Counted from the stretch's first letter, positions 48,750 through 58,156 are shown. The stretch is 64,000 bases of DNA from CAZWLY01 sp964634465 (GCA_964634465.1 CAZWLY010000009.1:124001-188000), one strand, 5' to 3'. Notes: generated from the sequence alone by a model not told the origin. Numbers and translations are program-made.

Positions 48750-49520
48750 ATGACGGCGGTTCAAAGGAACAAGGCCATTCCTCTCTATTATCAACTGGAG
48801 ATCGACCTTCGCCGCCGGTTGTCCAGCAAGGAATTCGGCCCCGGCGACATCCTTCCCAGCGAGGCGGAAATCGGGCGGCAGTACGACGTCAGCCGGATAA
48901 CCGTCCGCCAGGCTTTGGCCGCCCTGGAGAGGGAGGGGCTGATCAGCCGCCAACCCGGCCGGGGGACCTTTGTGACCGACAAGGTCCAGCGACTCTGGAC
49001 GCCCAAGCTGACCGGCTCCCTGGAGGACGCGATCATGCTCGGCCTGACCGACAAGTACGAGGTTCGGCTGGTCAAGCGGGAGGAGATGCCGGCCTCCGAG
49101 TGGGAGGCCCGGATATTCGACCTGCCGCCTCAGGGGATGGTCCACCGGATCGAGCGTATTCGGCTCTATGAGGGCAAGCCCCTGGCTCGGATGGTCAACG
49201 TTCTGCCGGTCGATATCGGTTCCAGGCTGAATACCGAGGACTTCCTGAAACGCCCGGTCATGGCCAATCTGGAACGCCTGGAACTCAGGCTCTCCGAGGC
49301 CGACCAGTCCATCGGGGCCACCCTGGCCGATTCCGAAACGGCGGCCCTTCTGGACATCAAGACCGGCGACCCCCTGCTCCAGATGGAAAGGACCGTCTAC
49401 GAGGAAAGCGGCCGGGCGGTCAATCACGTCCTGGTTCTCTTCCGAGCCGACCGGTACTGGTATCGGGTCAAGCTGAAGCGGGAGGGCCAAGGCGGTCGCA
49501 GGGATTGGTCCCTGGCCTGA
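48750..49520 (+). CDS. GntR-family regulator with UTRA domain (HutC type)
   Basis: A 256-residue regulator. The winged helix is clear: LPSEAEIGRQYDVSRITVRQ (about residues 35-54), then ALEREGLISRQPGRGTFV. The C-terminal UTRA ligand domain follows (about 80-245, with PPQGMVHRIERIRLYEGKPL). HutC-type regulators sense metabolites of the pathway they control. The ATG at 48750 is preferred, with AGGAG nine bases upstream; a GTG at 48696 has no site. As the last gene of the site B operon it could bind the shared motif at sites A, B and C, forming a feedback circuit. Confidence 0.9.
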   Translation: MTAVQRNKAIPLYYQLEIDLRRRLSSKEFGPGDILPSEAEIGRQYDVSRITVRQALAALEREGLISRQPGRGTFVTDKVQRLWTPKLTGSLEDAIMLGLTDKYEVRLVKREEMPASEWEARIFDLPPQGMVHRIERIRLYEGKPLARMVNVLPVDIGSRLNTEDFLKRPVMANLERLELRLSEADQSIGATLADSETAALLDIKTGDPLLQMERTVYEESGRAVNHVLVLFRADRYWYRVKLKREGQGGRRDWSLA

Positions 49521-49973
49521 TCGAATCGCCGGCCGCGGCGGGCGATCCGACCGGCCGGGGGGATTCCCGAAAAGTTCGCCAGAGCCAGACCGGACCCGAG
49601 GCGATGGCCTCAGCGCCCCTGAATGTCAGGCCCAGGTCTGTCGTAACGTCTCGATAGGTACCTGAATACATTGCCCATTCCGAGCTGAATCTCCATCGGA
49701 TCGCCTGGCCCGTCGAGTCCGGTCCGGGCCTTGGCGGTCGAGCCTCCTTGGCTTAGGCGCCCCGCCGTCTTTGCCTCGTCGTCCCTCCGGAGCCTCATCC
49801 CCGCCGCCGTCCTTCATCTGGAAAGGCCTGTGACTGCTGTGCACCGGGAGTTTCTCCCCTCGCCCCGCCCGGTTGTCCTGGTTCGGCTTACGGCACCTGC
49901 GCGACAGTGGTTGCTATATGCTATATTTTTACAGATTCTTTGAAACCTATGCCCAAGCGGCCGAGGAGGGCGG
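49521..49973. other. Intergenic region between GntR and paraoxonase-like genes
   Basis: These 453 bases show no supported gene on either strand. The last 60 bases are AT-richer and contain a tandem GCTATAT-GCTATAT (about 49912-49925) followed by TTTTTACAG, likely part of the promoter for the next gene. I found no clear terminator after the GntR gene. Confidence 0.5.
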
Positions 49974-51035
49974 ATGAAGGTCTGGAAGTACGCAATCATA
50001 GCGGCGGGGGTGCTGATCGTCGGCCTGGTCGCTTTTGTCCTGCGGACCTATTACGTGGCCGGTGAATTCAAGGACTTGGAGCCGCACTTCGCCGGCTCCT
50101 GTCGCCGGGTCGTCGGTGTGCTGAGTTCCGAGGACATCACCATCGACCAGAAAACCGGCCTGGCCTTCATCTCTTCCATGGAGCGCGGTCCGGATCTCGC
50201 GGCCAAGACTCGACGGCCGGGGGCCGTCTTCGCCTACGATCTGAACGCCGCCAACCCCCGGCTGAGGAATCTGACCGAAGACCTCGGATTCGACTTCCAG
50301 CCCCACGGCCTGGGTCTTTACCGCCATGAAAGCGGCGCCCTGTCCCTGTTTGTGGTCAATCACCGTTTCGACGGCCACTACGTCGAGATCTTCGATTACC
50401 AGGACCAGAGACTCATCCCTCGCCGCTCCATAAAGAGCGAGATGATGCATTCCCCCAACGACGTGTTGCCGGTGGGGCCGGAGCAGTTCTACGTGACCAA
50501 CGACCATGGCGCTCGCTCGGCGCTGGGCAGGCTCGTCGAGGACTACCTGCAACTCCCCTGGTCCAACGTGCTCTACTTCGACGGCCGGGGCTTTCGGCCG
50601 GCGGCCGGCGAGTTGGCCTACGCCAACGGCATCAACATCAGTCCCGACGGCCGGAGGGTGTACGTGGCCGAAACCCTGGGCCGGAGAGTCCGGGTCTTCG
50701 GCCGCGATCCGAGGACCAACGAGCTCTCGCCGTTGGAATCGATCGAGGTGGGAACCGGAGTGGACAACATCGAGGTCGATCCGGCCGGCAACCTCTGGCT
50801 GGGAGCCCATCCCAAACTACTCGCCTTCGCCGCCCACGCCAAGGACCCCGCGAAGCTGTCGCCCTGCCAGGTCCTGAAGATCAGCTTCGAGCCGGGCGGC
50901 GGCCGCCGGCTGGAAGAGATCTATCTGGGCGGCGGCCAGGAGCTTTCCGGCTCCAGCGTGGCCGCGGTCTACGGCGACCTGTTGCTCATCGGCGCCGTGG
51001 TGGACCACCGCTTTTTGGTGTGCCAAATGCGTTGA
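49974..51035 (+). CDS. Paraoxonase/arylesterase-like six-bladed propeller, membrane anchored
   Basis: A 353-residue protein with an N-terminal membrane anchor (about residues 5-25) and a six-bladed beta-propeller of the PON/SMP-30 type. PON-like marks are SSEDITIDQKTGLAFIS near residue 51, MHSPNDVLPVGPEQFYVTND near 158, ELAYANGINISPDGRRVYVA near 218 and VDNIEVDPAGNLWLGAHPK near 263; the asparagines and aspartates in these match calcium ligands of paraoxonase 1. It would face the periplasm and hydrolyse lactones or aryl esters. It stands alone and converges on the alpha/beta hydrolase gene. Confidence 0.82.
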   Translation: MKVWKYAIIAAGVLIVGLVAFVLRTYYVAGEFKDLEPHFAGSCRRVVGVLSSEDITIDQKTGLAFISSMERGPDLAAKTRRPGAVFAYDLNAANPRLRNLTEDLGFDFQPHGLGLYRHESGALSLFVVNHRFDGHYVEIFDYQDQRLIPRRSIKSEMMHSPNDVLPVGPEQFYVTNDHGARSALGRLVEDYLQLPWSNVLYFDGRGFRPAAGELAYANGINISPDGRRVYVAETLGRRVRVFGRDPRTNELSPLESIEVGTGVDNIEVDPAGNLWLGAHPKLLAFAAHAKDPAKLSPCQVLKISFEPGGGRRLEEIYLGGGQELSGSSVAAVYGDLLLIGAVVDHRFLVCQMR

Positions 51036-51087
51036 GACGGGAGGCCGACGCTCTTTCACCCCGGTGAAGCGCCGGCCGGATGCGGGC

Positions 51088-51942
51088 TCAGCCGGCCATG
51101 AACTCGAGGATCGCGCTGTCCCGCCGGGCGTTGGGCGCCAGAACCAACGAGAAATGGTTGGTCCCCTCGAAATCGACCACCCGGGCCTGGGGCAGAGCCT
51201 TTTTGAGCTCGGCGGTCGGCCCTTCGGGCAGGACCAGGTCGTCGCCGGCCAGCATGCCTTCGGTGGCCCTCAAGATCAGCACCGGGCAGGTCACCTGGGG
51301 ATAGAACGCGCTCGGGTCCAGGGTCAGGAGGTTTTCCCGCTCCTCGGCGATGGCCTCCGGCCGGATGCGGGAGCGGACGCCGTCCTCGATGGTCTCGGTT
51401 TCGTAGCGGAAATAGTCCTCCATGGCCTGGTTCCACGGTTTCAGGTAGGGGGCCTGTTTGACCAGTTCGAGATAGGCCGCAAACGAGGGGAAGACCCGGC
51501 CCAGCCTGTCGAGCGAGGGCTTGATGCCGGCCGCGATCTTGGCCCATTCCTCGGGCGAGAGTTGGGCCCCGCCGTCGAGCAGAATCAGCCGGGCGACGAG
51601 ATCGGGCCGCCGGGCGGCCATGGCCAGGCCGATGTAGGCCCCCAGCGAGTGGCCCATGAGGGTGATTCTATCGAGCCCCAACTCGGCCAGGAGCGCCTCG
51701 ATATCGCGACAGTGGTGCTCGATGGAGTAGCCCTCGGCCGGCTTGTCGGACAGCCCCCGGCCCCTCAAGTCCATGGCCAGCAAGCGATGGGCCCCCTCGA
51801 GGCCGGCGGCGACGAGGTCGAACGAACGACAGTTGGCGGTCAGGCCGTGGACGGCCAGGATCGGCTCGCCCGCCCCGGGCCAGTCGGCCAGTTGGATTTC
51901 GATGCCGTCGCCCCGAGCCCTGATCATCTTCGGCTGAGCCAC
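51088..51942 (-). CDS. Alpha/beta-fold hydrolase
   Basis: A 284-residue hydrolase. The nucleophile elbow is MGHSLGAYIG with Ser99, the oxyanion region is AVHGLTANCRSF near residue 31, MDLRGRGLSDKP near 57 is a family motif, and the late histidine is His263 (GTNHFSL). An acid in AGDDLVLP probably completes the triad. Substrate could be an ester, a thioester or a ring-cleavage product. It is the last gene of the 51-64 kb minus-strand unit, 28 bases after the MaoC-like gene. Confidence 0.82.
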   Translation of the reverse strand: MAQPKMIRARGDGIEIQLADWPGAGEPILAVHGLTANCRSFDLVAAGLEGAHRLLAMDLRGRGLSDKPAEGYSIEHHCRDIEALLAELGLDRITLMGHSLGAYIGLAMAARRPDLVARLILLDGGAQLSPEEWAKIAAGIKPSLDRLGRVFPSFAAYLELVKQAPYLKPWNQAMEDYFRYETETIEDGVRSRIRPEAIAEERENLLTLDPSAFYPQVTCPVLILRATEGMLAGDDLVLPEGPTAELKKALPQARVVDFEGTNHFSLVLAPNARRDSAILEFMAG

Positions 51943-51970
51943 GCTCCGTCTCCTTGTTCAGTCGGTTTGT

Positions 51971-52399
51971 TCACTCGGTCTTCTCCGGCGGCATGATGAC
52001 CGCCTGGCCGACGAGGACCGTCCGGCCCCTTTGGTTGGTGCAGGCCGTGGCCACTCTGACCCGATTCTTATCCGGCAACACCTCGGTCACCTCGAGCTCG
52101 ATGGTCAGCTCGTCACCGATGAAGACCGGCTTTACGAACTTGAGATCCTGGGAGACATAGATGGTCCCGGTGCCGGGAAACTCGGTCCCGAACACGCCGC
52201 CGATGATGCCGGCGGTGAGCATGCCGTGGGCCACCCGCCGGCCGAAAACGGCCTTCCTGGCGTATTCTTTGTCCAGGTGGACCGGGTTGTCGTCGCCGGT
52301 GGCCCGGGCAAAGTCCTCGATCATCTGTTCGGTGACGGCGACCCTTTTGCGATAGGTCTGGCCGACCGAAATCTCATCGACGCTCAAGCCGCGGTTCAT
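51971..52399 (-). CDS. MaoC-family (R)-enoyl-CoA hydratase-like protein
   Basis: A 142-residue single hot-dog protein. The hydratase 2 motif is present: Asp36 and His41 within ARATGDDNPVHLDKEYA, and VAHGMLTAGIIGGVFGTE follows. This matches PhaJ/MaoC enzymes that hydrate enoyl-CoA to (R)-3-hydroxyacyl-CoA. It lies between the KAS III-like protein B and the alpha/beta hydrolase in an operon that also encodes two acyl-CoA ligases, so it may work on the products of those. Length and motif are normal. Confidence 0.88.
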   Translation of the reverse strand: MNRGLSVDEISVGQTYRKRVAVTEQMIEDFARATGDDNPVHLDKEYARKAVFGRRVAHGMLTAGIIGGVFGTEFPGTGTIYVSQDLKFVKPVFIGDELTIELEVTEVLPDKNRVRVATACTNQRGRTVLVGQAVIMPPEKTE

Positions 52400-52427
52400 G
52401 GTTCCGCTTCGCCTCCAGGTCCGTCAT

Positions 52428-53435
52428 TCAGGCCGGCCCCCACTGGATCGTCGCCGCGGCGTAGGTAAAGCCGATCCCGGCCGAGGCCAGGGCGACGAGC
52501 TGGCCGTCGTCGATCACTTCCGCGCCCAGGGCCAGCACCAGCGACAGAATCGGGTCGTTGGCGCCGTGGCACCCCCACATGTTGAGCGGGATGGACTGTT
52601 CGAGGTGAAGACCCAACTCGGCCAGGACCATCGCCCGCTGGGCGGTGGGCAGGTGACGCAGGGCCAGATAGTCGGCCCGCCGCCCGTCGAGGGCCCGTTG
52701 GATCACCTCGACCAGTCGCCTGGGAAAGCGCTCGGCCAGGTAGGCGGCCGTCAATTCCGGGTGGGCGGTCTGGTAGAACATCAACGGCGAGTCTATGTTA
52801 TCGGCGGTGAAAGGTATCTCGGTGCCGCCGCCGGGTACGTAGACCTCGTCGGCCATCTCGGGATCGACCTCGACGACCACGTTCAACAGCCGGTTGGCCC
52901 GATGGCCGCGCTTCAAGATCATCGCCCCGCCCGAGGCCGAAAGCGGCAGGAGAAAGCGGGTGTCCGGGTTTTTGTAATCGACCAGGTCGATGTTACGGCT
53001 GCCGCCGGCCAAGAGCACGGTCTCGATCTCGGGATCGCCGATCATCATGTCTCGGGCCACCTTGAGACCGATGACGGCCGTCACCCCTTGCCCGACCAGG
53101 TCGAAGGCCCAGGCGTTTACGCAGCCCGCCTCTTTCTGCAGGCGGATGGCCGCCGTCTGGGCGATGTAGTCCTTGTACTCCTCGCCGGTCCAGATGACCA
53201 GGTCCACCTCGGCCGGGTCCAGACCGGCCAGGTGAAAGGCCTGATCGGCCGCCCAGACGGACATGGGGATCGGTTGATCGTCCGGCGAGGGCAGGGCCTT
53301 GCGGCTCAGGCCCAGCTCGGCCAGCTCCGCCACGCTCAGGCCGGATTTTTCGGCTATCTCCGGGGCCGTCTCGCGCCCCTCCGGCAGATAGAGGCCCACC
53401 CCGGCGACGCCGATGGTCATCTCCGGATCAGTCAT
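52428..53435 (-). CDS. KAS III-like protein B, catalytic cysteine missing
   Basis: A 335-residue thiolase-fold protein of the 3-oxoacyl-ACP synthase III/HMG-CoA-synthase-like group. It aligns along its length with the paralogue at 54960-56012. Where that protein has Cys118, this one has Gly117 (AWAFDLVGQGVTAV). In the C-terminal half it reads DYLALRHLPTA, with an arginine at the usual histidine site and a histidine next to it, then CHGANDPILSL. It is probably a non-catalytic or altered partner subunit. The ATG at 53435 overlaps the upstream ligase by eight bases. Confidence 0.75.
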   Translation of the reverse strand: MTDPEMTIGVAGVGLYLPEGRETAPEIAEKSGLSVAELAELGLSRKALPSPDDQPIPMSVWAADQAFHLAGLDPAEVDLVIWTGEEYKDYIAQTAAIRLQKEAGCVNAWAFDLVGQGVTAVIGLKVARDMMIGDPEIETVLLAGGSRNIDLVDYKNPDTRFLLPLSASGGAMILKRGHRANRLLNVVVEVDPEMADEVYVPGGGTEIPFTADNIDSPLMFYQTAHPELTAAYLAERFPRRLVEVIQRALDGRRADYLALRHLPTAQRAMVLAELGLHLEQSIPLNMWGCHGANDPILSLVLALGAEVIDDGQLVALASAGIGFTYAAATIQWGPA

Positions 53436-54963
53436 TGTCCGCCCCGCCGTGCTCCTTTTTGAGAATGTATTTCTGGATCTTGCCGGAGGCTGGCGTTCTC
53501 GGCAACTCTTCGAGTACGACCAGGTACTTGGGCAGCTTGAACCGGCCCAGCTTGTCGCCAAGATAATCGTTGAGCTCCTCCAGAGTCAAGCTCGCTCCGG
53601 GCTTGAGCTCGACGATGGCCTTGCCCACCTCGCCCCACTTGGGATCGGGCACGCTGATGACCGCCGCCCCGAGGACGTCGGGATGGGCCTCGATCGAGCG
53701 CTCGATCTCGGCCGGATAGATGTTGGCCCCGCCGGAGATGAACATGTCCTTCTTGCGGCCGACGATCGAAAAATGACCGTCCCGGTCCATGCGGCCCAGG
53801 TCGCCGGTCTTGAACCAGCCCCGGCCCGCTCGGCCCTCGAACGCCTCGGCCGTGGCCTGGGGCTTGTTCCAGTAGCCGGCGCAGGCATGGGGGCCCTTGA
53901 GCCATATCTCGCCCTCCCGGCCCGGCCCGACCTCTTTCCCCTCGTCGTCGACCAGCTTGACGTCGACGAAGGGCATCGGCTGGCCGAAGGTGCCCGGTTT
54001 GCCGTTGGCCAGGAAGTTGTTCGGCCCGATCTCGGTCAGGCCGTAGCCCTCCCAGATGCGAAGCCCCTTTTGATCCTGGAAGGTCTCGAGGATGTCCCGG
54101 CCCAGGGGCGCGCCGCCAGAAACCAGGAAGCGGACCGAGGAGAAGTCGGTCCCGGCGAACCTGGGCGAGTCGATGAGCATCTGGTACATGGTCGGCACGC
54201 CGAAGAAGACGCTCACCCTCTCCCACTCGATCAGTTCGAGGATCAAATCCGGCTCGAAGCTTTTCACCAGGATGTTGGCTCCCCGGCACAGGAAGAGGGG
54301 CAGGGTGAAGACGTTCCAGCCGGCGGTATAGAACATGGCCGCGTGGAGGATGGTCCGATCGTCGGCCCTCAAGTCCCAGCCCAGCTTGGTGTTGAAGGCG
54401 TTCCAGGCGATGGTCCGGTGGGTCAAGACCACGCCCTTGGGCAGTCCGGTGGTGCCCGAGGTGTAGATGATGAGCTGGGGGTCGTCCTCGGTGAGATCCA
54501 CCTCGGGGGGCGGCTCGGGGCTGAGCGAGTCCCAGACCCGGGGCAGGGCCGGACCGAGCGTTTCGTCGTCGTCGAAGCAGACGTACCGGGCGACCCCGGA
54601 GCGGGTTTTGAGGTGGGCCGCGACGGCCTGGTGGTCGGCGTCGAAGAACAACGCCTTGGGTTCGGCGTCTTCGAGGAAGTAGGCGAACTCGCCTGGAGCC
54701 AGGCGGAAGTTCAACGGGACCAGGATGGCGCCCAAACGGCTCGAGGCGAAGAAAAGCTTGATGATCTCCGCCCGGTTGAACGACAGACAGGCCACCCGAT
54801 CGCCCTTGACGATTCCCAGCTCGGTCCTGAGCAGGTTGGCCAGGCGGTGCACGTCGTCGGCCAGTTGGCCGTAGGTGTAACGTCTATCGGCCGCGACGTC
54901 GATCAGGGCCTCCCGGTCGGGGTCGGCCCGGCCCCAGCGGCCGATCCAGTCGCCGTAGATCAT
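53428..54963 (-). CDS. AMP-forming acyl-CoA ligase 1
   Basis: A 511-residue adenylate-forming enzyme. ATP-binding motif IIYTSGTTGLPKGVVL near residue 168, GYGLTE near 306, TGDLGRMDRDGHF near 390 and the C-terminal PASGKIQKYIL with its catalytic lysine near 502 are all intact. It would activate a carboxylic acid to its CoA thioester. It lies between two KAS III-like genes, with a four-base overlap upstream and eight bases downstream, so the three are translated together. Acid specificity is unknown. Confidence 0.93.
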   Translation of the reverse strand: MIYGDWIGRWGRADPDREALIDVAADRRYTYGQLADDVHRLANLLRTELGIVKGDRVACLSFNRAEIIKLFFASSRLGAILVPLNFRLAPGEFAYFLEDAEPKALFFDADHQAVAAHLKTRSGVARYVCFDDDETLGPALPRVWDSLSPEPPPEVDLTEDDPQLIIYTSGTTGLPKGVVLTHRTIAWNAFNTKLGWDLRADDRTILHAAMFYTAGWNVFTLPLFLCRGANILVKSFEPDLILELIEWERVSVFFGVPTMYQMLIDSPRFAGTDFSSVRFLVSGGAPLGRDILETFQDQKGLRIWEGYGLTEIGPNNFLANGKPGTFGQPMPFVDVKLVDDEGKEVGPGREGEIWLKGPHACAGYWNKPQATAEAFEGRAGRGWFKTGDLGRMDRDGHFSIVGRKKDMFISGGANIYPAEIERSIEAHPDVLGAAVISVPDPKWGEVGKAIVELKPGASLTLEELNDYLGDKLGRFKLPKYLVVLEELPRTPASGKIQKYILKKEHGGADND

Positions 54964-56012
54964 TGTTCAGTCTCCTTGGCCGCTCCCTCCGTCCGGCCCC
55001 AGCGCATGACCACCGCGTCCCAGGCGTAGCCGATGCCGGCCGAGATCATCAACACCAGGTCGCCGTCCTTGAGGCGGCCCTCCTCTATGGCCAGCTCCAG
55101 GGACAGGATCTGGTCGTTCTGGCCGTGGTGGCCGAACTCCTCCAGGTAGCGGGTCTGCTCGGGGGAGAGGCCCAATTGGTCCATCAGGTAATCGTGGGCG
55201 CTCCTCTTGACCAGGAGCGTGGCCAGGTAGTCGACGTCCCGGCGGGTGCAGCCGGACTTTTCCAGCGCCTTGTCGATGCACACCAGCCAGTTGGAGAGCG
55301 AGAGTCGTTCCAGCCGGGCTTTCATCCCCTCCGCGTCCATCACGTCCAGGTAGTTGAGGCCCTCGGCCAGACCCTCTTTGGTCATCGGCGCCGCCGAGCC
55401 GCCCTGGGGAACGTAGACGTCCCAGGCGAAGGAGCCGTCGCTCAAGAAGTGGCTACCCAGAATCTCGTTGACCGGGCAGTTCCGCTGAACGATCGCCGCC
55501 GCGCCGCCGGCGGCCAGGTAATACATCCAGCGCACCCGGGGGTTGGGGTAGTGGATCAGATCGAAGTTGCGATAACCCGAGGCGATCAGGATGTTGTTTA
55601 TGGACTCGTCGGCCCGGATGATGTCCTGGGCCAGCTTGAGGGCGACCAGGGTCGTGCCGCAGCGCTGCTGCATGTCGAACGACCAGGCCTTGGTGATCCC
55701 CAACTCCTTCTGGATCTTGGGCCCGACCGGCCAGTTGCGGAATTCCTTGATCTCCTCGCCGGACCAGATGACCAGGTCGATGTCTTCCGGGTCGAGCCGG
55801 GAGTAGTATAGCGCTTTGCGGGCCGCCTTCAAGCCCATGGCCACCGTGCCGTCGCCCGGTCCGGCCACGTTCTTCTGCCGCCAGCCCAACTTGGTCCGGA
55901 TGATCTCGGCCGGCGTGTCGCACCGGGCGGCGATGTACTCGGCGTCGTGATAGGCTCGGGGGATGTAGGCGGCCAGGCTCAAGAGGCCGGCTTTGGCCTT
56001 GGAGTCGGGCAT
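54960..56012 (-). CDS. KAS III-like protein A, cysteine kept, histidine site changed
   Basis: A 350-residue thiolase-fold protein related to 3-oxoacyl-ACP synthase III. The nucleophile is likely Cys118 (SFDMQQRCGTTLVAL). The usual catalytic histidine position falls at Leu266 (DYLATLLVKR), and the asparagine loop reads HHGQNDQILSL, with Gln at the usual Asn. The closing SAGIGYAWDAVVMRWG resembles the KAS III end. The chemistry may therefore differ from decarboxylative condensation. It lies three bases after livM and overlaps the ligase by four bases, so it belongs to the transporter operon. Confidence 0.78.
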   Translation of the reverse strand: MPDSKAKAGLLSLAAYIPRAYHDAEYIAARCDTPAEIIRTKLGWRQKNVAGPGDGTVAMGLKAARKALYYSRLDPEDIDLVIWSGEEIKEFRNWPVGPKIQKELGITKAWSFDMQQRCGTTLVALKLAQDIIRADESINNILIASGYRNFDLIHYPNPRVRWMYYLAAGGAAAIVQRNCPVNEILGSHFLSDGSFAWDVYVPQGGSAAPMTKEGLAEGLNYLDVMDAEGMKARLERLSLSNWLVCIDKALEKSGCTRRDVDYLATLLVKRSAHDYLMDQLGLSPEQTRYLEEFGHHGQNDQILSLELAIEEGRLKDGDLVLMISAGIGYAWDAVVMRWGRTEGAAKETEQ

Positions 56013-56015
56013 GGC

Positions 56016-57131
56016 TCAATCCCTGGATGTCGCGGCCAGCTTGCGCCGATTGGCGATATCCCGGGCGGTGCCGATGACCCCTTTCGGGAAGAAGAGAACG
56101 GCCAGAACGTAGAGGATGCCGAAGTAGAGAATCCAGCGTTCGGCCAGGCGGTGAATGACTTCCGCGCCGGGGAAAAGGCTGACCGCCGCTTTCTGCAGGT
56201 CGGGCAGCCAGGTCTCGGTGATGTTGATGAAGGCCGCGCCGATTATGCCGCCGTAAACCGTGCCCAGGCCGCCGATGATGACCATCAACAGGATGTTGAG
56301 CATCAGCGGCGTGCCCAAGACCGTGTCCGGATTGACGTAGTTGAGCCACATGGCGAAGAGCATCCCGGCCAGCGAGGCGATGCTCGAACCGAAGACGGTC
56401 GAGAGAATCCGATAATGGAAGATCCTGTAGCCCAGGGCCGTTGAGCGCTGGTCGTTGTCCCGAATTGACTTCAGCACCCGGCCGACCGGCGAGCGCACGA
56501 ACCTCACCAGCCCGATGAACAAGAGGGTCGAGACCACCAGGATGAAGTAGTAGGTCATCAGCCGACCGTTTGCCTGCATGCCCAAGAAGCCGCCGCCCGA
56601 CCAGTCCACGTTGAAGACGCCGGGCATGCTGAACGAGACGCCGTCCTCGCCCATAGTCAGACTGGACCACTGGTAGCCCAGGATGTGGGCGAACTCGGCC
56701 ACGGCCAGGGTCATCATGGCGAAGAAGATGGCCTTGATCCGAAGCGAGAAAACGGCGATGACCACGGCCAGGGCCGCGCTCAAGCCCAGGGCCAGGAGGC
56801 CGGCCAAGAGGAGGTGGTGATACTGGGGCGTCTCGGCGTAGTAGGCCACCAGGGCCACGGAGTAGGCCCCCAGGCCGAAGAACATTCCGTGGGCGAAGGA
56901 GATGATGCCGGTGTAGCCGATGATGATGTCGAACGAGGCCACGGCCACGGCGAAGATCATGGTCTTGACCACCACGTCCATCACCCGAAACGAGGGCAGC
57001 GCCATCGGAACGACGATGAGTGCGGCCAAGAGGGCCAGTTGGATGATGAACGCCGGCCGGGTGAAGCGCCTTTGCCGCTCCCGCAAGCGTTCTTTCTGGA
57101 CCGGGGTCATTTTCATCGCCTGGCTCTCCAT
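56016..57131 (-). CDS. livM: Branched-chain-type ABC transporter permease LivM (system 3)
   Basis: A 371-residue permease with an N-terminal basic extension (about 30 residues, QKERLRERQRRFTRP), then about nine helices. LivM marks are DIIIGYTGIISFAHGMFFGL near residue 78 and the coupling segment SIRDNDQRSTALGYRIFHYR near 220. The ATG at 57131 has GGGAG at good spacing. livH ends five bases upstream and the KAS III-like gene begins three bases downstream, so transport and metabolism genes are tightly joined here. Confidence 0.92.
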   Translation of the reverse strand: MESQAMKMTPVQKERLRERQRRFTRPAFIIQLALLAALIVVPMALPSFRVMDVVVKTMIFAVAVASFDIIIGYTGIISFAHGMFFGLGAYSVALVAYYAETPQYHHLLLAGLLALGLSAALAVVIAVFSLRIKAIFFAMMTLAVAEFAHILGYQWSSLTMGEDGVSFSMPGVFNVDWSGGGFLGMQANGRLMTYYFILVVSTLLFIGLVRFVRSPVGRVLKSIRDNDQRSTALGYRIFHYRILSTVFGSSIASLAGMLFAMWLNYVNPDTVLGTPLMLNILLMVIIGGLGTVYGGIIGAAFINITETWLPDLQKAAVSLFPGAEVIHRLAERWILYFGILYVLAVLFFPKGVIGTARDIANRRKLAATSRD

Positions 57132-57136
57132 CCTCA

Positions 57137-58156
57137 CTACTCCCGCCCCATCAGGCCCCAGGGCCTGATCAGCAGAATGACGGCCATGATCAGGATGTTC
57201 ACCCCCAGAGCCAGTTTCGGCATCAGAAAGGCGACGTAATTGAAGGCCAGACCGACCATTATCGCCCCCACGAACGAGCCGGTGACCGAGCCCATGCCGC
57301 CGATGATGACCACGATCAGGGCGAAGATGAGGTTCTCGTCGCCCATGGAGGGGATGATCTGCTCCCTGAACACGCCCCACATCGTCCCGCCGACGGCGGC
57401 CAGGGCCGCCCCGGCGGCAAAGACGCCGGTGAAGATGCGCTTGATGTTGTAGCCCATTGTCTGGACCACCTCCCGGTTCTCCACCCCGGCCCGGATGATG
57501 ATTCCCAGCTTGGTCTTCATCAACACGGCCATCACCCCGCCGTAGACGGCCACTCCGACGACGATGGCCGCCACCCGGAACTTGTTGACGATCACGTCGA
57601 AGACGTCGTAACTGCCGACGAAGCCCAGCGGCACCAGCACCACCTCGTCGTTGGGCCCCCAGACGACCTTGATGATCTCGGCCAGGATCATGGACGCGCC
57701 CATGGTGATCAGAATCTGCTTCAAGTGGTTGCCGTAGACCTGGCGAATGATGACCCGCTCCAGGACGAGCCCCAGCAGCCCGCCCGCCGCCAGGGCGGCC
57801 GCCAGGGCGATGAGAAGGCTCAAGACGCTTTGGCCCATGGTCCCGGTCTCGACCCAGCCCAGCCCGTTTAGGGCGTTGAGCACGGTGAAGCCGACGTAGG
57901 CGCCCCAGGCGAAGAAGGCGCCGTGGGCCAGGTTCAAGACGTCCATCAAGCCGAAGATGACGGTCAGCCCGGCCGCGGTCAAAAACAGCAGCATGCCCAT
58001 GGCCAGACCGGCCACGGTCAAGACCAGGTAGGTGGTCAGGTCGATGGCGAGCAGGGGCAGCAACCAAATGCCGACCGAGCCGATCCAGACGGCCAGCCTC
58101 TTGAGATCGACGGCCGACGCCCCTTCGATTTCCGTGGTCAAGGCTTCAGTGGTCAT
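57137..58156 (-). CDS. livH: Branched-chain-type ABC transporter permease LivH (system 3)
   Basis: A 339-residue permease. It carries an N-terminal extension of about 45 residues with an additional hydrophobic helix before the standard LivH core, whose signature reads LTVIFGLMDVLNLAHGAFFA near residue 75. The coupling loop is RAGVENREVVQTMGYNIKRI near 220. The ATG at 58156 is preferred; a TTG at 58177 would overlap livF. The longer N-terminus distinguishes it from the LivH proteins of systems 1 and 2. Confidence 0.9.
   Translation of the reverse strand: MTTEALTTEIEGASAVDLKRLAVWIGSVGIWLLPLLAIDLTTYLVLTVAGLAMGMLLFLTAAGLTVIFGLMDVLNLAHGAFFAWGAYVGFTVLNALNGLGWVETGTMGQSVLSLLIALAAALAAGGLLGLVLERVIIRQVYGNHLKQILITMGASMILAEIIKVVWGPNDEVVLVPLGFVGSYDVFDVIVNKFRVAAIVVGVAVYGGVMAVLMKTKLGIIIRAGVENREVVQTMGYNIKRIFTGVFAAGAALAAVGGTMWGVFREQIIPSMGDENLIFALIVVIIGGMGSVTGSFVGAIMVGLAFNYVAFLMPKLALGVNILIMAVILLIRPWGLMGRE

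Noticed and set aside
49521..49973. Additional operator copy or pseudogene upstream of the paraoxonase-like gene
   Set aside because: GAATACATT near 49665 resembles one half of the shared motif, but the ATGT half is absent at the right distance. No frame shows a recognisable broken gene.
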